A stretch of DNA of 64,000 nucleotides from Carettochelys insculpta (taxonomy: Eukaryota > Chordata > Testudines > Carettochelyidae): contig NC_134144.1 of the NCBI RefSeq assembly GCF_033958435.1, positions 11,092,010 through 11,156,009 of the forward strand, read 5' to 3'. Made by a program: the position numbers and the translations under genes. Of this stretch, positions 11,030 to 23,874 are shown one piece after another; the first letter of the stretch is position 1, and every line of letters starts with the position of its first letter. The notes beneath the pieces were generated by a model. That model did not search any database and was not told the origin of the DNA. It saw nothing but the letters and a program-made list of their open reading frames with translations.

Positions 11030-11650
11030 AGGGTAACTCTCCTAGTAGATATTGGATTAGTATATACTTTGACCTGCTCTTCATTAATGATGCTCTCTTC
11101 CACAAGACCTCAGGGCTGCTTCTCCACTGTATTTTCCTAGCTCTTGGGCAGAACCTCCCTTCTTAAAACCTATCCTTTTCTTGGTTTCAACAAGTCTGAT
11201 TTGCTGGTTCTCTTACTACCACTTCCAGCTGCTCCTTCAATATCTCCTTTATTGGCTCTTCCTTCCTTCCTCTGTCACTGTACCACAGGGTTATAGCCTT
11301 TGCCCTCATCCTCCTATCACTCTACACTTCTTCTGGGCAACCTCATAACTAGAACCACCATCTCTAGATTGCAGAGGCTCTGGTTTCTGTTGCCATTCAA
11401 CCATTCTCTTCCCTGCTTGCACTAGTATTTTGGATAACTTCTGTGACATCCTGCTGCCAGCTGAAATTCAACATGTCAAAAACTGAACTCAAAAAAATAA
11501 ATCTTCAAACTTTTTAAAATAAAATATTAACTATTATCAGCTGTCCTCCACATAGCAGAGACTCAACCTATGTGCCATCTTCAGCTTTTCTCTCTGTCCC
11601 ACACAGATGTTCTGCCACTAAATCACACCAGCATCAGCTCTTGTGACGTG
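11030..11650. other. intronic sequence, nothing recognised
   Basis: C/T-rich stretches only. Confidence 0.35.
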
Positions 11651-11654
11651 AAGG

Positions 11655-11852
11655 GAAGGGAGAGTGAGCAGTGGCCTGCAAAACCCAGGGTTGTGAGCTC
11701 AGTCCTTGAGGGCGCCATTTAGGGACCTGAGGCAAACAGATTAAAAAAAAAAAAACAAAAAATCTGTCAGGGATGGTGATAGGTCCTGCGGTGAGTGCAG
11801 TCGACTGGATTCAATGACCGCTGAAGGCCCCTTCCAGTTCTGTGAGATAGGT
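11655..11852 (+). mobile_element. tRNA-derived SINE of the tortoise Pol III type
   Basis: The tRNA-like head holds GAGCAGTGGCCTGCAAAACC, a B-box region GGGTTGTGAGCTCAGTCC and TTGAGGGCGCCATTTAGGGA. After an A-rich interruption comes a CR1-like tail (GATAGGTCCTGC and AAGGCCCCTTCCAGTTCTGT). This head-plus-CR1-tail plan is known from turtle SINEs mobilised by CR1, and is the most lineage-informative repeat in the window. Confidence 0.7.
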
Positions 11853-12028
11853 ATAACATCTTAAAAATCTGCCTCTCTTACATCCCTGCTGCTAAAATCC
11901 ATGATTACCCTCAACCTTTGTTACCTAAATCCCCTTCTTCGTGATCCTTCTGACATTCCCCTCACTCTAATCAATCTAAAACTTTGCTGTGAATATCAGC
12001 TTGATACCTGATGCTAACGTAATATTAA

Positions 12029-12737
12029 CTGTGTCTACACATGCACGCTACTTCGAAGTAGCGGCACTAACTTCGAAATAGCGCCCGTCGCGGCTACACG
12101 CGTCGGGCGCTATTTAGAAGTTAACTTCAACATTAGGCGGCGAGACGTCCAAGTCGCTAACCTCATGAGGGGATCGGAATAGCGCCCTACTTCGACGTTC
12201 AACGTCGAAGTAGGGACCGTGTAGACGATCCGCGTCCCGCAACGTCGAAATTGCCGGGTCCTCCATGGCGGCCATCAGCTGGGGGGTTGAGAGACGCTCT
12301 CTCTCCAGCCCCTGCGGGGCTCTATGGTCACCGTGGGCAGCAGCCCTTAGCCCAGGGCTTCTGGCTGCTGCTGCGGCAGCTGGGGATCCATGCTGCAGGC
12401 ACAGGGTCTGCAACCAGTTGTCAGCTCTGTGTATCTTGTGTTGTTTAGTGCAACTGTGTCTGAGAGGGGCCCTTTAAGGGAGCGGCTTGCTGTTGAGTCC
12501 GCCCTGTGACCCTGTCTGCAGCTGTGCCTGGCACCCTTATTTCGATGTGTGCTACTTTGGCGTGTAGACGTTCCCTCGCAGCGCCTATTTCGATGTGGTG
12601 CCGTGCAACGTCGAAGTTGAACATCGACGTTGCCAGCCCTGGAGGACGTGTAGACATGACTCATCGAAATAGCCTATTTCGATGTTGCTACATCGAAATA
12701 AGCTATTTCGATGTTGGCTTCACGTGTAGACGTAGCC
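12029..12737 (+). mobile_element. Harbinger-type non-autonomous element, TTCGAAGT subfamily
   Basis: Tips are GTGTCTACACATGC on the left and CACGTGTAGACGTAGCC on the right. Both ends are dense in CTACTTCGAAGTAG, AACTTCGAAATAG and CGACGTTCAACGTCG motifs. The first 285 bp or so match the left end of the SANT-gene element at 61470 with about a dozen differences, including a shared ATGGCGGCCATCAGC segment. The interior also matches 17513-18188 in reverse. Long overlapping open frames on both strands come from high GC and palindromes and are not genes. Confidence 0.75.
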
Positions 12738-15299
12738 ATTGAGTGTCATTCTAAAATTCCTTCACTCCAAAAGGTCCTTGTTCATGCTTTTAAGGTCATC
12801 AAACAACAACTGGCTTCTCCTCCACCCCCTTTACAATTGTTGTCTGCATTTGCCCCTCTCCCATTTAGGTTTGATTTGAGAATAAATAAGTAGATCCTTG
12901 CGCAGACAGAAAAATGTGGATCTTCCTCCACCAAGACCAACACGTGATCCTACCTGTGATGCACTAACCCACTTCTGCTTCTATCTGCACCCACAGCAGC
13001 ATGCTGTTTGGGGGTGGGGGAGGGGAGAAGATGAGTGAGTGGGAGAGGGAGGTAAAGTCTTGCAGGGCAGGAACTGCGGGGGAAGAGGCAGTGCAGGAGC
13101 AGGGTCTTGAGGAAAAGGGGCAGCATGGAAGAGGGGCTGGGGGGGAAAAGGGTACCACGTCGCAGGCTACTCCTGAGAAAATGACACCCAGCAGCAGCAG
13201 CTTGCATTACAGTGGAGCAGAGGGGCCCTACCTGCTCCATCACTGGAGGTTGACCCTCCAGGAGCCAGCAGGCCTGAAGCATCGCCAGAGTTGTTGGGCC
13301 AAGCCACAGTGGGGATACTGATGCTGGCTAAGGGGCTTAACTCACTGTCTGGGAGGTGGCATGGCAAAGAGGCATTGGCCAGCCTCAACACCAACATGCT
13401 CCCTAGGCCCAGCCATTGGCTATGAAGTGGATACCCATGGATTTGCAGGGCTGTGTCAGTAAGACATGTTCTGCGTTATTTAGGGCTTTGCTAAATCTCA
13501 TTCCGATGTCCTCATGCCTTCTTTGCTCAGCCTGAATTGCTCATCTCCTTTCCTTGTTTCATGTGTCCCTCTTGGCCAGAGCACCCTTCCTGACCTCACT
13601 GATCGTGCAGCTACCTGCTCCTCCACCTCCAAGTTTTCACAAAAAACAAGACAAATGAAAAACAAAAATAAAAGCCTTACTGCGCTTTAGAAGCAGCTAC
13701 ACACTTCTCAAGTGAGCATCACAATTACACTGTCCTTGCAAACTTGCCTTCTTCTGTTCCACCTAATCTTGTCGTATCCATTTTGCCTGTATCTTACTTG
13801 AGATTGTAAATAATTTGAGATAGGAATTCCATTTCTTTTCTGCTTTTTTGTTGTGCTATATGGCTAAATAACAACTACAGCAATGAAAAATATCAAATAA
13901 AAAGGATACCTATCAAAATTAAATCTAATTACGGGAAAAGTTCAGATCAATAGTATATGCAGGTAGTCAAAACAGGAAACAGATTTCATGCTGTTGTCTC
14001 TCTCTAGATAAAACAGTAGTACTTTTGCTTGAAATGAGGTTTAGTGTAAACAGTGCATCAGTACTGGAGTCTTGTGATTCCAAGTTTCCTATTTATTATT
14101 AACACTACCAACCATACAAACTTAATCTTGGATCTGAAATCAGGCTCTGTTCTCTCTGGCTTACATATCTTTACCAGTACTAAAGATTTTGAATGTGGAT
14201 CTTTGTTAACAGATCTGTTGGTAAAGCATAAAACAGAATAACAACATTTTTGCCAAATTAGCATGCAATCCAGTTTCTAGTCCCACAGTTTTATTAGCTC
14301 TACAGGGCTAACATGAGTATGAAAGCAGATCTGGAACTAAAGATACACAGAGAAAAGAAGTTGAGGGACTCACAATTCTAACTCTAAAACCATAGTGGCC
14401 TTTCTAGCCAGATTCCATTAAACTGAATAAACACAAACATGAATTATAGGATATACTATATGCTATCTGAGCAAGTGACTCAAGACCTAATATATTTGTT
14501 GGCCTCTAAGGTGCTACAGGACTGCTTGTTATGTGTGAAGCTACAGACTAAGACAGCTATGCAGCATGTATCATTATTCAATCAGAATGTATATCTGTGC
14601 ATTTATAGACAGTTATTCTTATTAATCATCGTGGTAATTGTATGCACAAATTAAATGTATACTTGTGCATGTACAGTTTGGACAATCGTACCTGAGCACT
14701 CCATAAACACATGGAAAAATTTTAAACAGTGCGCAGAGGTTTAGTAGACTTGTATTGACATTAGATGGAAGAAAAACTGCTAAGCCCTAGCACCAGTTCC
14801 CTATGGGGCGTGACCAGGACATCAAGTGGAACCATAAGCTCTAGTTTTTATGTTCCTATCTCTGTATCTTGAAAAACCCATGATCTGTGGGGCACCCTTG
14901 CAGTAGAATTATTACGGTTAGAGCAAAATTCCACATCCATTAAGACTATGCACCAAGGTTTTGTTCCATACTCTTCTGGCCTACAGGCCAGAATACACCA
15001 CTAATCTCCAAAAGTTTAATGTAAAACCTGGAAATAGCAAACTTTTGCCGCTGCTCAATCATCATACAGCTTGTCTGCCAAAACCACATGAAATTTCAAG
15101 GGCACAAAAAGTTTTGCCTGCCATAGGTCTTTTTCCTTAGCTAACAGTTTGGTACAAAAACTAGACAGGGCTTTCCTTTGACCTGACAAACATTTTTGTG
15201 TGCTTAATGAGATCATCAGTGATTTCACAAAACATTTTCATGAGCTTTTGCAGGAAAATGTGTGGGGGCATGCATAGGTTTTAAACACAAGAACTGTAC
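12738..15299. other. intronic sequence next to the PARD3B exon
   Basis: Includes a GC-rich unclassified stretch (about 12990-13440) and a short PLE tail (14493-14566). Otherwise AT-rich with nothing recognised. The donor of the 15300-15537 exon opens this intron on the minus strand. Confidence 0.4.
14493..14566 (+). mobile_element. PLE 3' tail fragment
   Basis: Contains GGCCTCTAAGGTGCTACAGG and CTACAGACTAAGACAGC, matching the terminal tail of the PLE copies at 4400-4544. Confidence 0.5.
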
Positions 15300-15537
15300 C
15301 TTAACATGGCACCAAACCCCTTCTTCTTAGTCTTCTTCTCAGGATCTTCATTGTCTTCTTTCCTTTTCTTCTCTTTAATTTTAGCTTTGCTCTTTCCCTT
15401 TTTCTTCTCCTTCTCTTTCTGTTTTTTGTCTTTTTTTGCCTTGGATTCTACATTTTCTAGATCAGGAGTCCCTTGTGGGGCTGAATCAAAGTTCTGAATT
15501 TCTTGAGCAGAGAGAGAGCTCTTATCAGATAGACCAT
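15300..15537 (-). CDS. PARD3B exon, lysine-rich segment after the third conserved region
   Basis: An internal exon of par-3 family cell polarity regulator beta, a scaffold at cell junctions related to PARD3. The minus strand reads acceptor CTGTAG, then 238 nt, then donor GTACAG. It encodes DGLSDKSSLSAQEIQNF, then a long Lys/Glu-rich coil (KKDKKQKEKEKKKGK, EKKRKEDNEDPEKK), ending KKKGFGAMLR; this order matches vertebrate PARD3B as I recall it. The exon starts with two bases completing a codon begun in the 18350-18556 exon (EE then DGLSDK), so the junction is in frame. It ends in phase 2; the next exon is not in the window. The basic coil may contribute to membrane or microtubule association, which is inference. 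Confidence 0.88.
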
Positions 15538-15973
15538 CTACAGATGCAGAAAGAAAATGAGTAAAAACAGTTAGGGGCCGTTTATGACCAGGAAAATGCA
15601 AATGTGAAATATGAAATCAGGGAATGAAGTTCTGCAATAGTTCACAATGAACATTCATTTACTTGTGTACTTTAAAATGCACACTAAACACATATCTAGT
15701 TAAATCAAGCAGGGTTCTATTGTCAATTAAGCACAGAATTATTATAGTTACTTATTTTGAATTATTATTTCTGGTATGAAAACCTTGACATGTGGTAAAA
15801 CACTATTCTTTTAGAAATCTGCCTTGTTAACATCCATCAATCCAAGAAAGCCCACAAGCTGGGACAAACAGCAAGAGGTTATTTCAACAAGAGGTTCTAA
15901 GAGCCTGCATCTGCTAACTACTATACAAAACTAATGCTGTCACTCCTTGCTTTCAGCTATTTCTGATGTCAAT
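15538..15973. other. PARD3B intron
   Basis: AT-rich, with the acceptor and a weak pyrimidine tract at its minus-strand end. No gene seen. Confidence 0.5.
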
Positions 15974-16386
15974 GGCCGTGTCTACACTAGCCCCAAACTT
16001 TGAAATGGCCATGCAAATGGCCATTTCGAAGTTTACTAATGAAGCGCTGAAATACATATTCAGTGCTTCATTAGCATGAGGGCGGCCGCGACACTTCGAA
16101 ATTGATGCGCCTCGTGGCTCGTCCAGACGGGGCTCCTTTTCAAAAGGACCCCGCCTACTTCGAAGTCCCCTTATTCCCATCTGCTCATGGGAATAAGGGG
16201 ACTTCAAAGTAGGCGGGGTCCTTTCGAAAAGGAGCCCCGTCGGGATGAGCCACGTCAATTCCGAAGTGCCGCGGCCGCCCGCATGCTAATGAAGCACTGA
16301 ATATGTATTTCAGCGCTTCATTAGTAAACTTCGAAATGGCCATTTGCATGGCCATTTTGAAGTTTGGGGCTAGTGTAGACACGGCC
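15974..16386. mobile_element. Harbinger-type palindromic MITE
   Basis: A 413-bp near-perfect palindrome. The tip GGCCGTGTCTACACTAGCCC pairs with its complement at 16386, and arms of about 200 nt meet at a six-base centre near 16180. Smaller palindromes are nested in each arm, such as AATGGCCATGCAAATGGCCATT. ACTTCGAAAT and ACTTCGAAGT recur. It lies about 440 bp upstream (in transcript sense) of the 15300-15537 exon, inside the intron. Non-coding. Confidence 0.8.
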
Positions 16387-16389
16387 AGT

Positions 16390-16671
16390 AAGAGAAAAGC
16401 AACACATTACTCTTATATTGCTTAGAGGAGAGCTGGTATAGTTTCCCTTTAGGAACTGAAGAACTGAAAATAACATTGCAATTCATGCTGTAAAGTAGGG
16501 GCTTCTCATTCTGGGGACTGTGACCCCCAAGTGTCTTGACTGACTACTCTGTCCTTCCTATATGGTTAAATGGAGCTTCAGAGAGAACTTGCTTACATGG
16601 GAGTGGGTTCCAGCAGGGTTTCAGAATGGAAAAGAGAGCTGGGAAGGAAAAAGATGGGACTCACAGTCTGT
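16390..16671. other. PARD3B intron
   Basis: No feature recognised. Confidence 0.4.
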
Positions 16672-16679
16672 CATGAAAC

Positions 16680-17034
16680 TAGGGTGACTGTATCTCCCTG
16701 TCCCAAACATGGGACAGGGAGATATGGAATGGGAGAGATGGCTCCTTCCAGTTCCGTCATGCCCCGAGGAGTCTGGAAGGAGGTAGCAGCTGACAGCGCT
16801 CCCTGGGAGCCTCAAGGAAGCAGCAGCTGCCGGCCTTCCCCCAGAAAAGAGACAGCTGGCAGCTTTCCCCTGCTTCCCCAAGGCTCGGGGAAGTGATTTC
16901 CACCAGCAGCTGTGCCTGGGAGGAGGATTCAAACGCGGGACAATTAGTCACTTTTAAAAAATAAGGTCAGGATGCCTTTTCAGTGTCCCAAATATGGACC
17001 CATCCCATCTAATACGGGACCGATGGTCACTCTG
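16680..17034 (+). mobile_element. hAT MITE, AGGGTGAC family, copy 1
   Basis: Tips TAGGGTGACTG and GGTCACTCTG. Flanking octamers CATGAAAC (16672-16679) and CATAAAAC (17035-17042) agree at 7 of 8. It shares ATCTCCCTGTCCC, TTTTAAAAAATAAG and GTCAGGATGCCTTTT with the copy at 55777. The GC-rich middle carries open frames on both strands that look like repeats, not proteins. Confidence 0.8.
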
Positions 17035-17107
17035 CATAAAACAAACAAACAGCAGCGAAGTTAAGGTGACAGACACTACTTAACAGAAATTGAAAACAAG
17101 GACCTAA

Positions 17108-17438
17108 CTGGGTGTTAGAAGGACGAGGGAGAAAAATTGTTCTCTTTGACCTCTAATGATAGGACAAGAAGCAATGGAGTTAAATTGGAGGAAGGGAGGT
17201 TTAGCTTGGACGTTAGGAAAAAAAAAAAAACCTTCCAAACCGTCAGGGTGGTTAAGCACTGAAATAAATTGCCTAGGGAGGCTCTGGAATCTCCATCATT
17301 GGAGCTATTCAAGAGCAGGTTAGAAAAACATGTATTGGGGTGATCTAAACAATACTTGGTCCTGCCATGAATGCAGGGGACGGCACTTGACGTCCTCTTG
17401 AGGTCCCTTTCAGTTCTAGTCGTCTATGATTCTGTGAA
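17108..17438 (+). mobile_element. CR1 LINE 3' end
   Basis: Typical CR1 end of ORF2 and 3' untranslated region: GGACAAGAAGCAATGG, GGGAGGTTTAGCTTGGAC, TCAGGGTGGTTAAGCACTG, CCTGCCATGAATGCAGGGG, ending GTCTATGATTCTGTG. 5'-truncated and degraded. Confidence 0.9.
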
Positions 17439-17512
17439 AATAGTTACATACATCCTTCTGGATTTGGGGTGTGATCCACTCCCATAACTGAAGTCACTTC
17501 TTGGCTACGTCT

Positions 17513-18188
17513 ACACTAGCACACTATGTCGAAGTAGCCTATTTTGACGTAAGAACATCAAAATAGGCTACTTCGATGCGTATTGTCTACACATCCTCCA
17601 GGGCCAGTGCCATCGACGTTCAACATCGAAGTAGCGACGGAGAATGTCAAAAGGAGCCACCCCGGAAGGAAATGTGGAGCGTCCACACACACAAGCGCTC
17701 CCCGTCGAAATAAGGGGCCACCAAAGTCCCAAGCTGCTCCCTTAAAGGGCCCCTCCCAGACACACTTGGCCAGCACAGCAGGAGATCCACAGAGCCGACA
17801 ACCGGTTGCAGACCCCATGCATGCCGTATGGACCCCCAGCTGCAGCAGCACCCAGAAGCCCTGGGCTAAGGGCTGCTGCACGCGGTGAACATGGAGCCCC
17901 GCAGGGGCTGTGCAGAGAGTCTCTCAACCCCTCAGCTGATGACCGTCATGGAGAACCCCGCTATTTCGATGTAGCGGGACGCGGATCGTCTACACGTGCC
18001 CTACTTCAATGTTGAATGTCGAAGTAGGGCGCTATTCCCATCTTCATATAGGAGTAGCGATTTTGACGTCTCGCCGCCTAATGTCGATTTCAACATTGAA
18101 ATAGCTCATGGCACGTGCAGACGCGACGTGTACTATTTCGATGTTGTGCCGGCTACTTCGAAGTAGCAAGCTAGTGTAGATGCACCCC
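17513..18188 (-). mobile_element. Harbinger-type non-autonomous element, inverted copy
   Basis: Tips GGCTACGTCTACACTAGC and GCTAGTGTAGATGC. The interior is the reverse complement of the 12029-12737 element, including the segment around the GTTGAGAGAC block and CCCTTAAAGGGCCCCT. It ends about 160 bp from the PARD3B exon at 18350, so it sits in the start of the downstream intron. Non-coding. Confidence 0.78.
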
Positions 18189-18293
18189 TTAAGTGGAAGT
18201 TCCCTCTGGCCCCAGATCTGCATACACAGTAATATAGCTCTAATTCGGCAAAATGCCAGAGCACATGCTTAGTGCTTTGTTGAATGGAGCTTA

Positions 18294-19560
<1,267 letters not shown>

Positions 19561-19563
19561 TAG

Positions 19564-19966
19564 GGCTACATCTACACTACAGCGATACGTTGACAGAAGT
19601 TACTGTTGAAAGATATCTGCCGACAAAACTTGTGTTGACCCATTGCGGCCATACACGAAAGCAGATCACTCTCGACAGAATTGCCAACTGAAGCACGGCA
19701 GACAGGGCTGCCCAGTGACCCAGAAGCCCTGTCTGTCGACAGAAGGCTCCTCTCAGGGCATCCACATGGCTTTTTTATTGACAGTGTCTGTCGAGAAAGA
19801 TGTTTTGCCTCATGGGGGAGAGGCAGAAGGCTGTTGACAGAAGTGCCGAAGTCTGTCCAAATTATGTCGGCAGAACCCTTTTTTTTTTTTTTTTTATTGT
19901 GGATGCGCTACAAGTTTTGTCAACAAACTGCAGTTTTGTCAACAAAACTCTGCTGTAGACGTAACT
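19564..19966 (+). mobile_element. Harbinger-type MITE, GTCGACA subfamily
   Basis: Tips GGCTACATCTACACTACAG and CTGCTGTAGACGTAACT, with TAG flanking both sides (19561-19563, 19967-19969). Repeated CTGTCGACAGA, GTTGACAGAAG and TTTTGTCAACAAA motifs fill it. A poly-T run lies near 19880. Same subfamily as 60323-60776. Confidence 0.72.
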
Positions 19967-19969
19967 TAG

Positions 19970-21961
19970 ATGTTACCATCACTTGTAGCTGTCTGACATC
20001 AGAACAAGAGACTTACACATACAATTTCACTGGCTACCACTATTGAAAAGATGCTACGATCACAAAAAACCCAGAAATATTGATACCATGCTGTTACTTC
20101 AGCAATTCTGGAAAAGTCTCAGTCATTTTAAGTGTCCTTTTTTTGTGAGAAATAAGGGCTGGGACAGAAAAAGATAAAATTAGTAAAATCTTAAAAGAAA
20201 CAAGAAAAGCTACGCATTGGCACCAAATATTGAATCATCATCAACGTCTACACGAAGCAATTTACACTGCCATTCCCTAGGCACTTTGACATGATTTTTT
20301 TTTTTTTAAAAAAAAAAAAGAAAGCCATTTCAGGGGAACCTGGTTGCTAGGTCACGAAGTGCAACCTTCTTTTGTTCATTAATTGCCATTCTGGAGTCTA
20401 CCATTATTGCCAAATTAGTGTGTGCTAAAATGGATTTAGAGCACTGACTTGCATACAACATAAAGATGCTTAAAATCACTCAGAATGTGTGCATCAGTAA
20501 AGGGAACTGTGGTGCTTGTCTGAGGTGGAGAGTGAGGAACAAGAGACAAGAGAAGCATAATCACTGCAAAAGAAAGGACAAAGTGAAAACCTCTCTGATC
20601 AGCACAGAAAAGGCTTTTCAGTCAGAAAACTGCTCTGATTGCTAGGTTTGGTCAGGAAGCCACTGCACAGCTCTCAGTAACTGAGAGCATGATACGCTGC
20701 ATCAGCTAAACTAAATACAATCCTGGAACTGGACAGGGCCAGGAAGCAGATCTGGGGATAGGGCTTCTTGCCTGCATTTGTCAGACAGATTATTACAGAG
20801 GTGATGCTTTTGATTTTCATGGAGAACAGCTGTGGCCCGCATCACCGGCAAATTAATAGAGCATCATTAACAGCAGGTTTGGAGAAAGTCATGTCTGGAG
20901 ATCCCACCTGCACAGGAAAGAAATAATATATGATGAACACCCAGGTTTAAATACCCTTAAGTGGGTGTCTTACACAGAAATAAGCCATCAGTTCAGGCTG
21001 GAAGACCATCCTTAACTCATCAATGAAATTCAGATCAATCTCAACATAAGCAGGAAATTTTACATGGCATTTGTGCTTATGCTGATTCATTATGAGAGCA
21101 GATAAAGAGAATGGAGAATTTAAAACTCCGTCATACTAAATATAACCATTTGAGGTGAAATCACCAATATTGTGCATCTATCTTATGCTGATTTTTTTTT
21201 TGAAAGGTTCAGCTGAGAGAGTTCAGCTCTTTTTGAGAACAAGGTTATGGAAACATTTATTTTTTGTTCACGTTAAAAAACAGCTATTTAATGGAGCTGC
21301 CCGTGCCTTCCACGTTGGAGCAGGGGCTTGAAATCTAGCAGGGAAATAGTCTTGCTGTCAGAATTTTGTCTTTACAGTGTAAAATGTAAATGGATATGTA
21401 ATCTAATTTGGTCACGTTCCACGTCTTTGTTAGCACATGCTCAGTATAGCTTGTTAAAATTTAACAGCTAAATTCTCCAAAGATTCCAATTGTAGGAGGT
21501 ATGTGTTAGCCAGGGCCGTGGATGGGGCGGGGAAAGGCAAAGAGGACATTTGCCCTGAGGCTCAGCACTTTCAAAGGGTCTGTGGTTCCAGGCCCCCACA
21601 GATACTACTGCAGCAGCAGTGGCAGTCGGAGCAGCTGGCCCTTTATATTGCTGCTGCAACCCCAGCCGGTGCTGGCTGCTGTGATGCTGTACTTTTCTCC
21701 TGTGGTCCATCTTTCCAGAGGGCCCAGAGGCAAGCCCCACCCACCCACATAGCCAAGTGCCTGGAGAAGTCTGTTGCCAGTCTTAGTTCTAGCTTCTCAC
21801 AACTACAACATATTGAGCAGAATATACACATGCCATCTCCACAGAGTGACTGAGCAGTCTCTATTTCAGATCTTCAGATATGAATCAGTTACACAGGGCT
21901 GCCAGTGCTGCAGCTGACAGCAGGGACATACTTTGCTGGGAGTAACCAATATTGCTTGTGC
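19970..21961. other. intronic sequence, nothing recognised
   Basis: Contains a short poly-T/poly-A hairpin near 20290-20320 and a G/C-rich patch at 21500-21750 with open frames on both strands that I do not believe are coding. Confidence 0.4.
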
Positions 21962-22239
21962 CTAGTATTACAAGCCCCCCAACCATGACAAGGTGATGAT
22001 CCATGAAGGGGTAGAGACCAGACAAAGAGTGATCCAACCTCTCCTCAAGGATAAGGGGTTGGCGTAGAGCTAACCCTGCCCGTAAAAAGAAAACTGTTAC
22101 AGAAACATCCACTAGGAAAACCTTAAATTGTCGTGTCTAGGGAAGAGCAGGAAATCCAGCCGGAACGATTACGAAGCAGGGCAGCGAAAGCTGAGAGGAG
22201 GCTGCATCGCAGATGATCCTTCTCTCACCCAGAGCTACA

Positions 22240-23404
22240 ACTCCGATTGGAACATGGAATGTTAGAATAATGTATGAGGCTGGCAAGACAGCACAAATAG
22301 CATCAGAAATGTGACAATACAAGCTGGCAGTTTTGGGGCTGTGTGAAACAAGATGGATACAATCAGGACAACTGCGTCTAGCAACAGGTGAAACCCTTAT
22401 TTATTCAGGGCATGAGGAGGATGATGCACCACACCAAGGATGCAATTGGATCCCTAATTGAGTGGACAGCAGTGTCAGCACAGATCATTACAGCCAGGTT
22501 TTACAACAAGATAAGTAAGATTCTGATTATACAGTGCTATGCCCCCACAAATGATGCTGATGAAAATATTAAAACAGGGTTCTATGAGACTCTCCAAAGT
22601 ATTATTAACAAGAAAGGTAAGAAAGATATATTGATTTTGATGGGTGACTTCAATGCCAAAATCGGAAGTGACAACACAGGAAAGGAGCACGACATTGGTA
22701 CAGAAGGGTTAGGAAAAGCCAATGAGAATGGCAACCTCTTCACTGACGTCTGCATATTTAACGAAGTGGTGATTGGTGGGAGTATTTTTCCACACAAAAG
22801 AATCCATAAAACAACATGGGTTTCACCAGACCACCGGATGGAAAATCAAATTGACCATATCTGTATCAGCAGCACCTTCAGACGTTCTATGCAAGATGTA
22901 CGTGCAAGGAGAGGGGTGGATGTGGGATCTGACCACCACCTTGTCTTAGCACAGTTCAGGCTGAAACTGAAAAAGCACCACATACAAGTAAACAGGCCAG
23001 GGCCGAGATATAACACAGAACTCCTGAGAGATCAGATAACAAAATCACAATTCCAGTTAGAACTGTTAAACAGATATACAGTCCTTAGAGATCTAAGATC
23101 AGAAGATGTAGTGGTAGAGCAAGTACGGGAAAGCTCTAAATCAGCATGGAAAGAAGCTTGTGAGAAAATCCTGGGCAAAAGAACAAGACAACACAAAGAA
23201 TGGATATCACCAGAGACTCAAAGGAAGATAAAGAATAGAAAAGACAAGAAGGCAGTTGTCAACAGCACTAAGACCAGAGCTATCAAGGCAGAAGCACTAC
23301 AATCGTATGCAGAAGCTTACAAGGAAGTGAAGAAAAGTATAAAGAGGGATAAAAAGAACTTTGTGGAAGCACTATCACAACAAGCCAAGCAAGCCATAGG
23401 CCAG
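22240..23404 (+). pseudogene. RTE ORF, apurinic-type endonuclease half
   Basis: The endonuclease nicks the target to prime reverse transcription. Motifs in order: GTWNVR (about 22252), GLCETRW, IIQCYAPTND, LMGDFNAKIG, QIDHICIS and GSDHHLVLA, which include the catalytic Asn, Glu, Asp and His. A single stop follows IASEM (near 22312); beyond it the frame is open to the DIRS junction. The linker ends EALSQQAKQAIGQ, cut exactly where the DIRS element begins. Proteins of this kind are often mislabelled craniofacial development protein 2. Confidence 0.9.
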
Positions 23405-23550
23405 AAGAAAGAGAAATTACTCACCTGTAGTAATGATGGTTCTTCGAGATGTGTCCCCGTGGGTGCTCCACAATAGGTGTCGGGCTCGCCCGGCACCGCA
23501 GATTGGAAATCTTCTAGCAGTTTCTCCTGGATCGCGCATGCGCCGGCGCA
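23405..23550. repeat. DIRS left inverted terminal repeat
   Basis: Starts after GGCCAG at AAGAAAGAGAAATTACTC. The inner part, from GTCCCCGTGGGTGCTCC to CGCGCATGCGCCGGCGC, is repeated inverted at 30271-30366. Confidence 0.8.
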
Positions 23551-23674
23551 CGCTGCCCCCCTGCGTGCCTCCGGCCGCGTGCACGATCGGGTCCCCGCCA
23601 GTTCCTTGACCAACCGCTTCGGATGCTCCTGAAAAACACTAGACAGAGATCCGAAGCGGGGAGGATGGGCGGGT

Positions 23675-23779
23675 GGTGGAGCACCCACAGGGACACATCT
23701 CGAAGAACCATCGTTACTACAGGTGAGTAACTTCTCTTTCTTCTTCAAGTGGTCCCCGTGGGTGCTCCACAATAGGTGA
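23675..23779. repeat. DIRS internal complementary region
   Basis: Begins as the reverse complement of the left end (GAGCACCCAC to TAACTTCTCTTTC) and continues directly into the complement of the right end (TTCTTCAAGTGGTCCCC to CAATAGGTGA). It is thus a fused-ends joint used to template circle closure. Confidence 0.8.
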
Positions 23780-23874
23780 CCACCCAGCAGTAACCGAAGT
23801 AAGGAGGTGGGTAATCGGTTTATGTGCAGCTGGCCCCCGAGAGGACTGCTGTCAACAGACGGGTATCCTCTTGG

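Noticed and set aside
12114..12664. Overlapping open frames in four frames
   Set aside because: Palindromic TTCGAA-rich Harbinger-type MITE; no conserved protein seen.
12950..13397. Overlapping frames of 76-110 residues in GC-rich sequence
   Set aside because: Ser/Pro/Leu-rich on one strand and Gly/Glu-rich on the other; no recognisable domain or splice sites.
15306..15497. 63-residue plus-strand frame rich in Phe/Leu
   Set aside because: It is the antisense of the Lys-rich PARD3B exon.
20288..20322. poly-T followed by poly-A hairpin
   Set aside because: Homopolymer runs; no element boundaries seen.
21468..21853. Open frames around a GC-rich patch before the RTE
   Set aside because: Six-frame overlap without a family match; lies outside the RTE defined by its 13-bp duplication.
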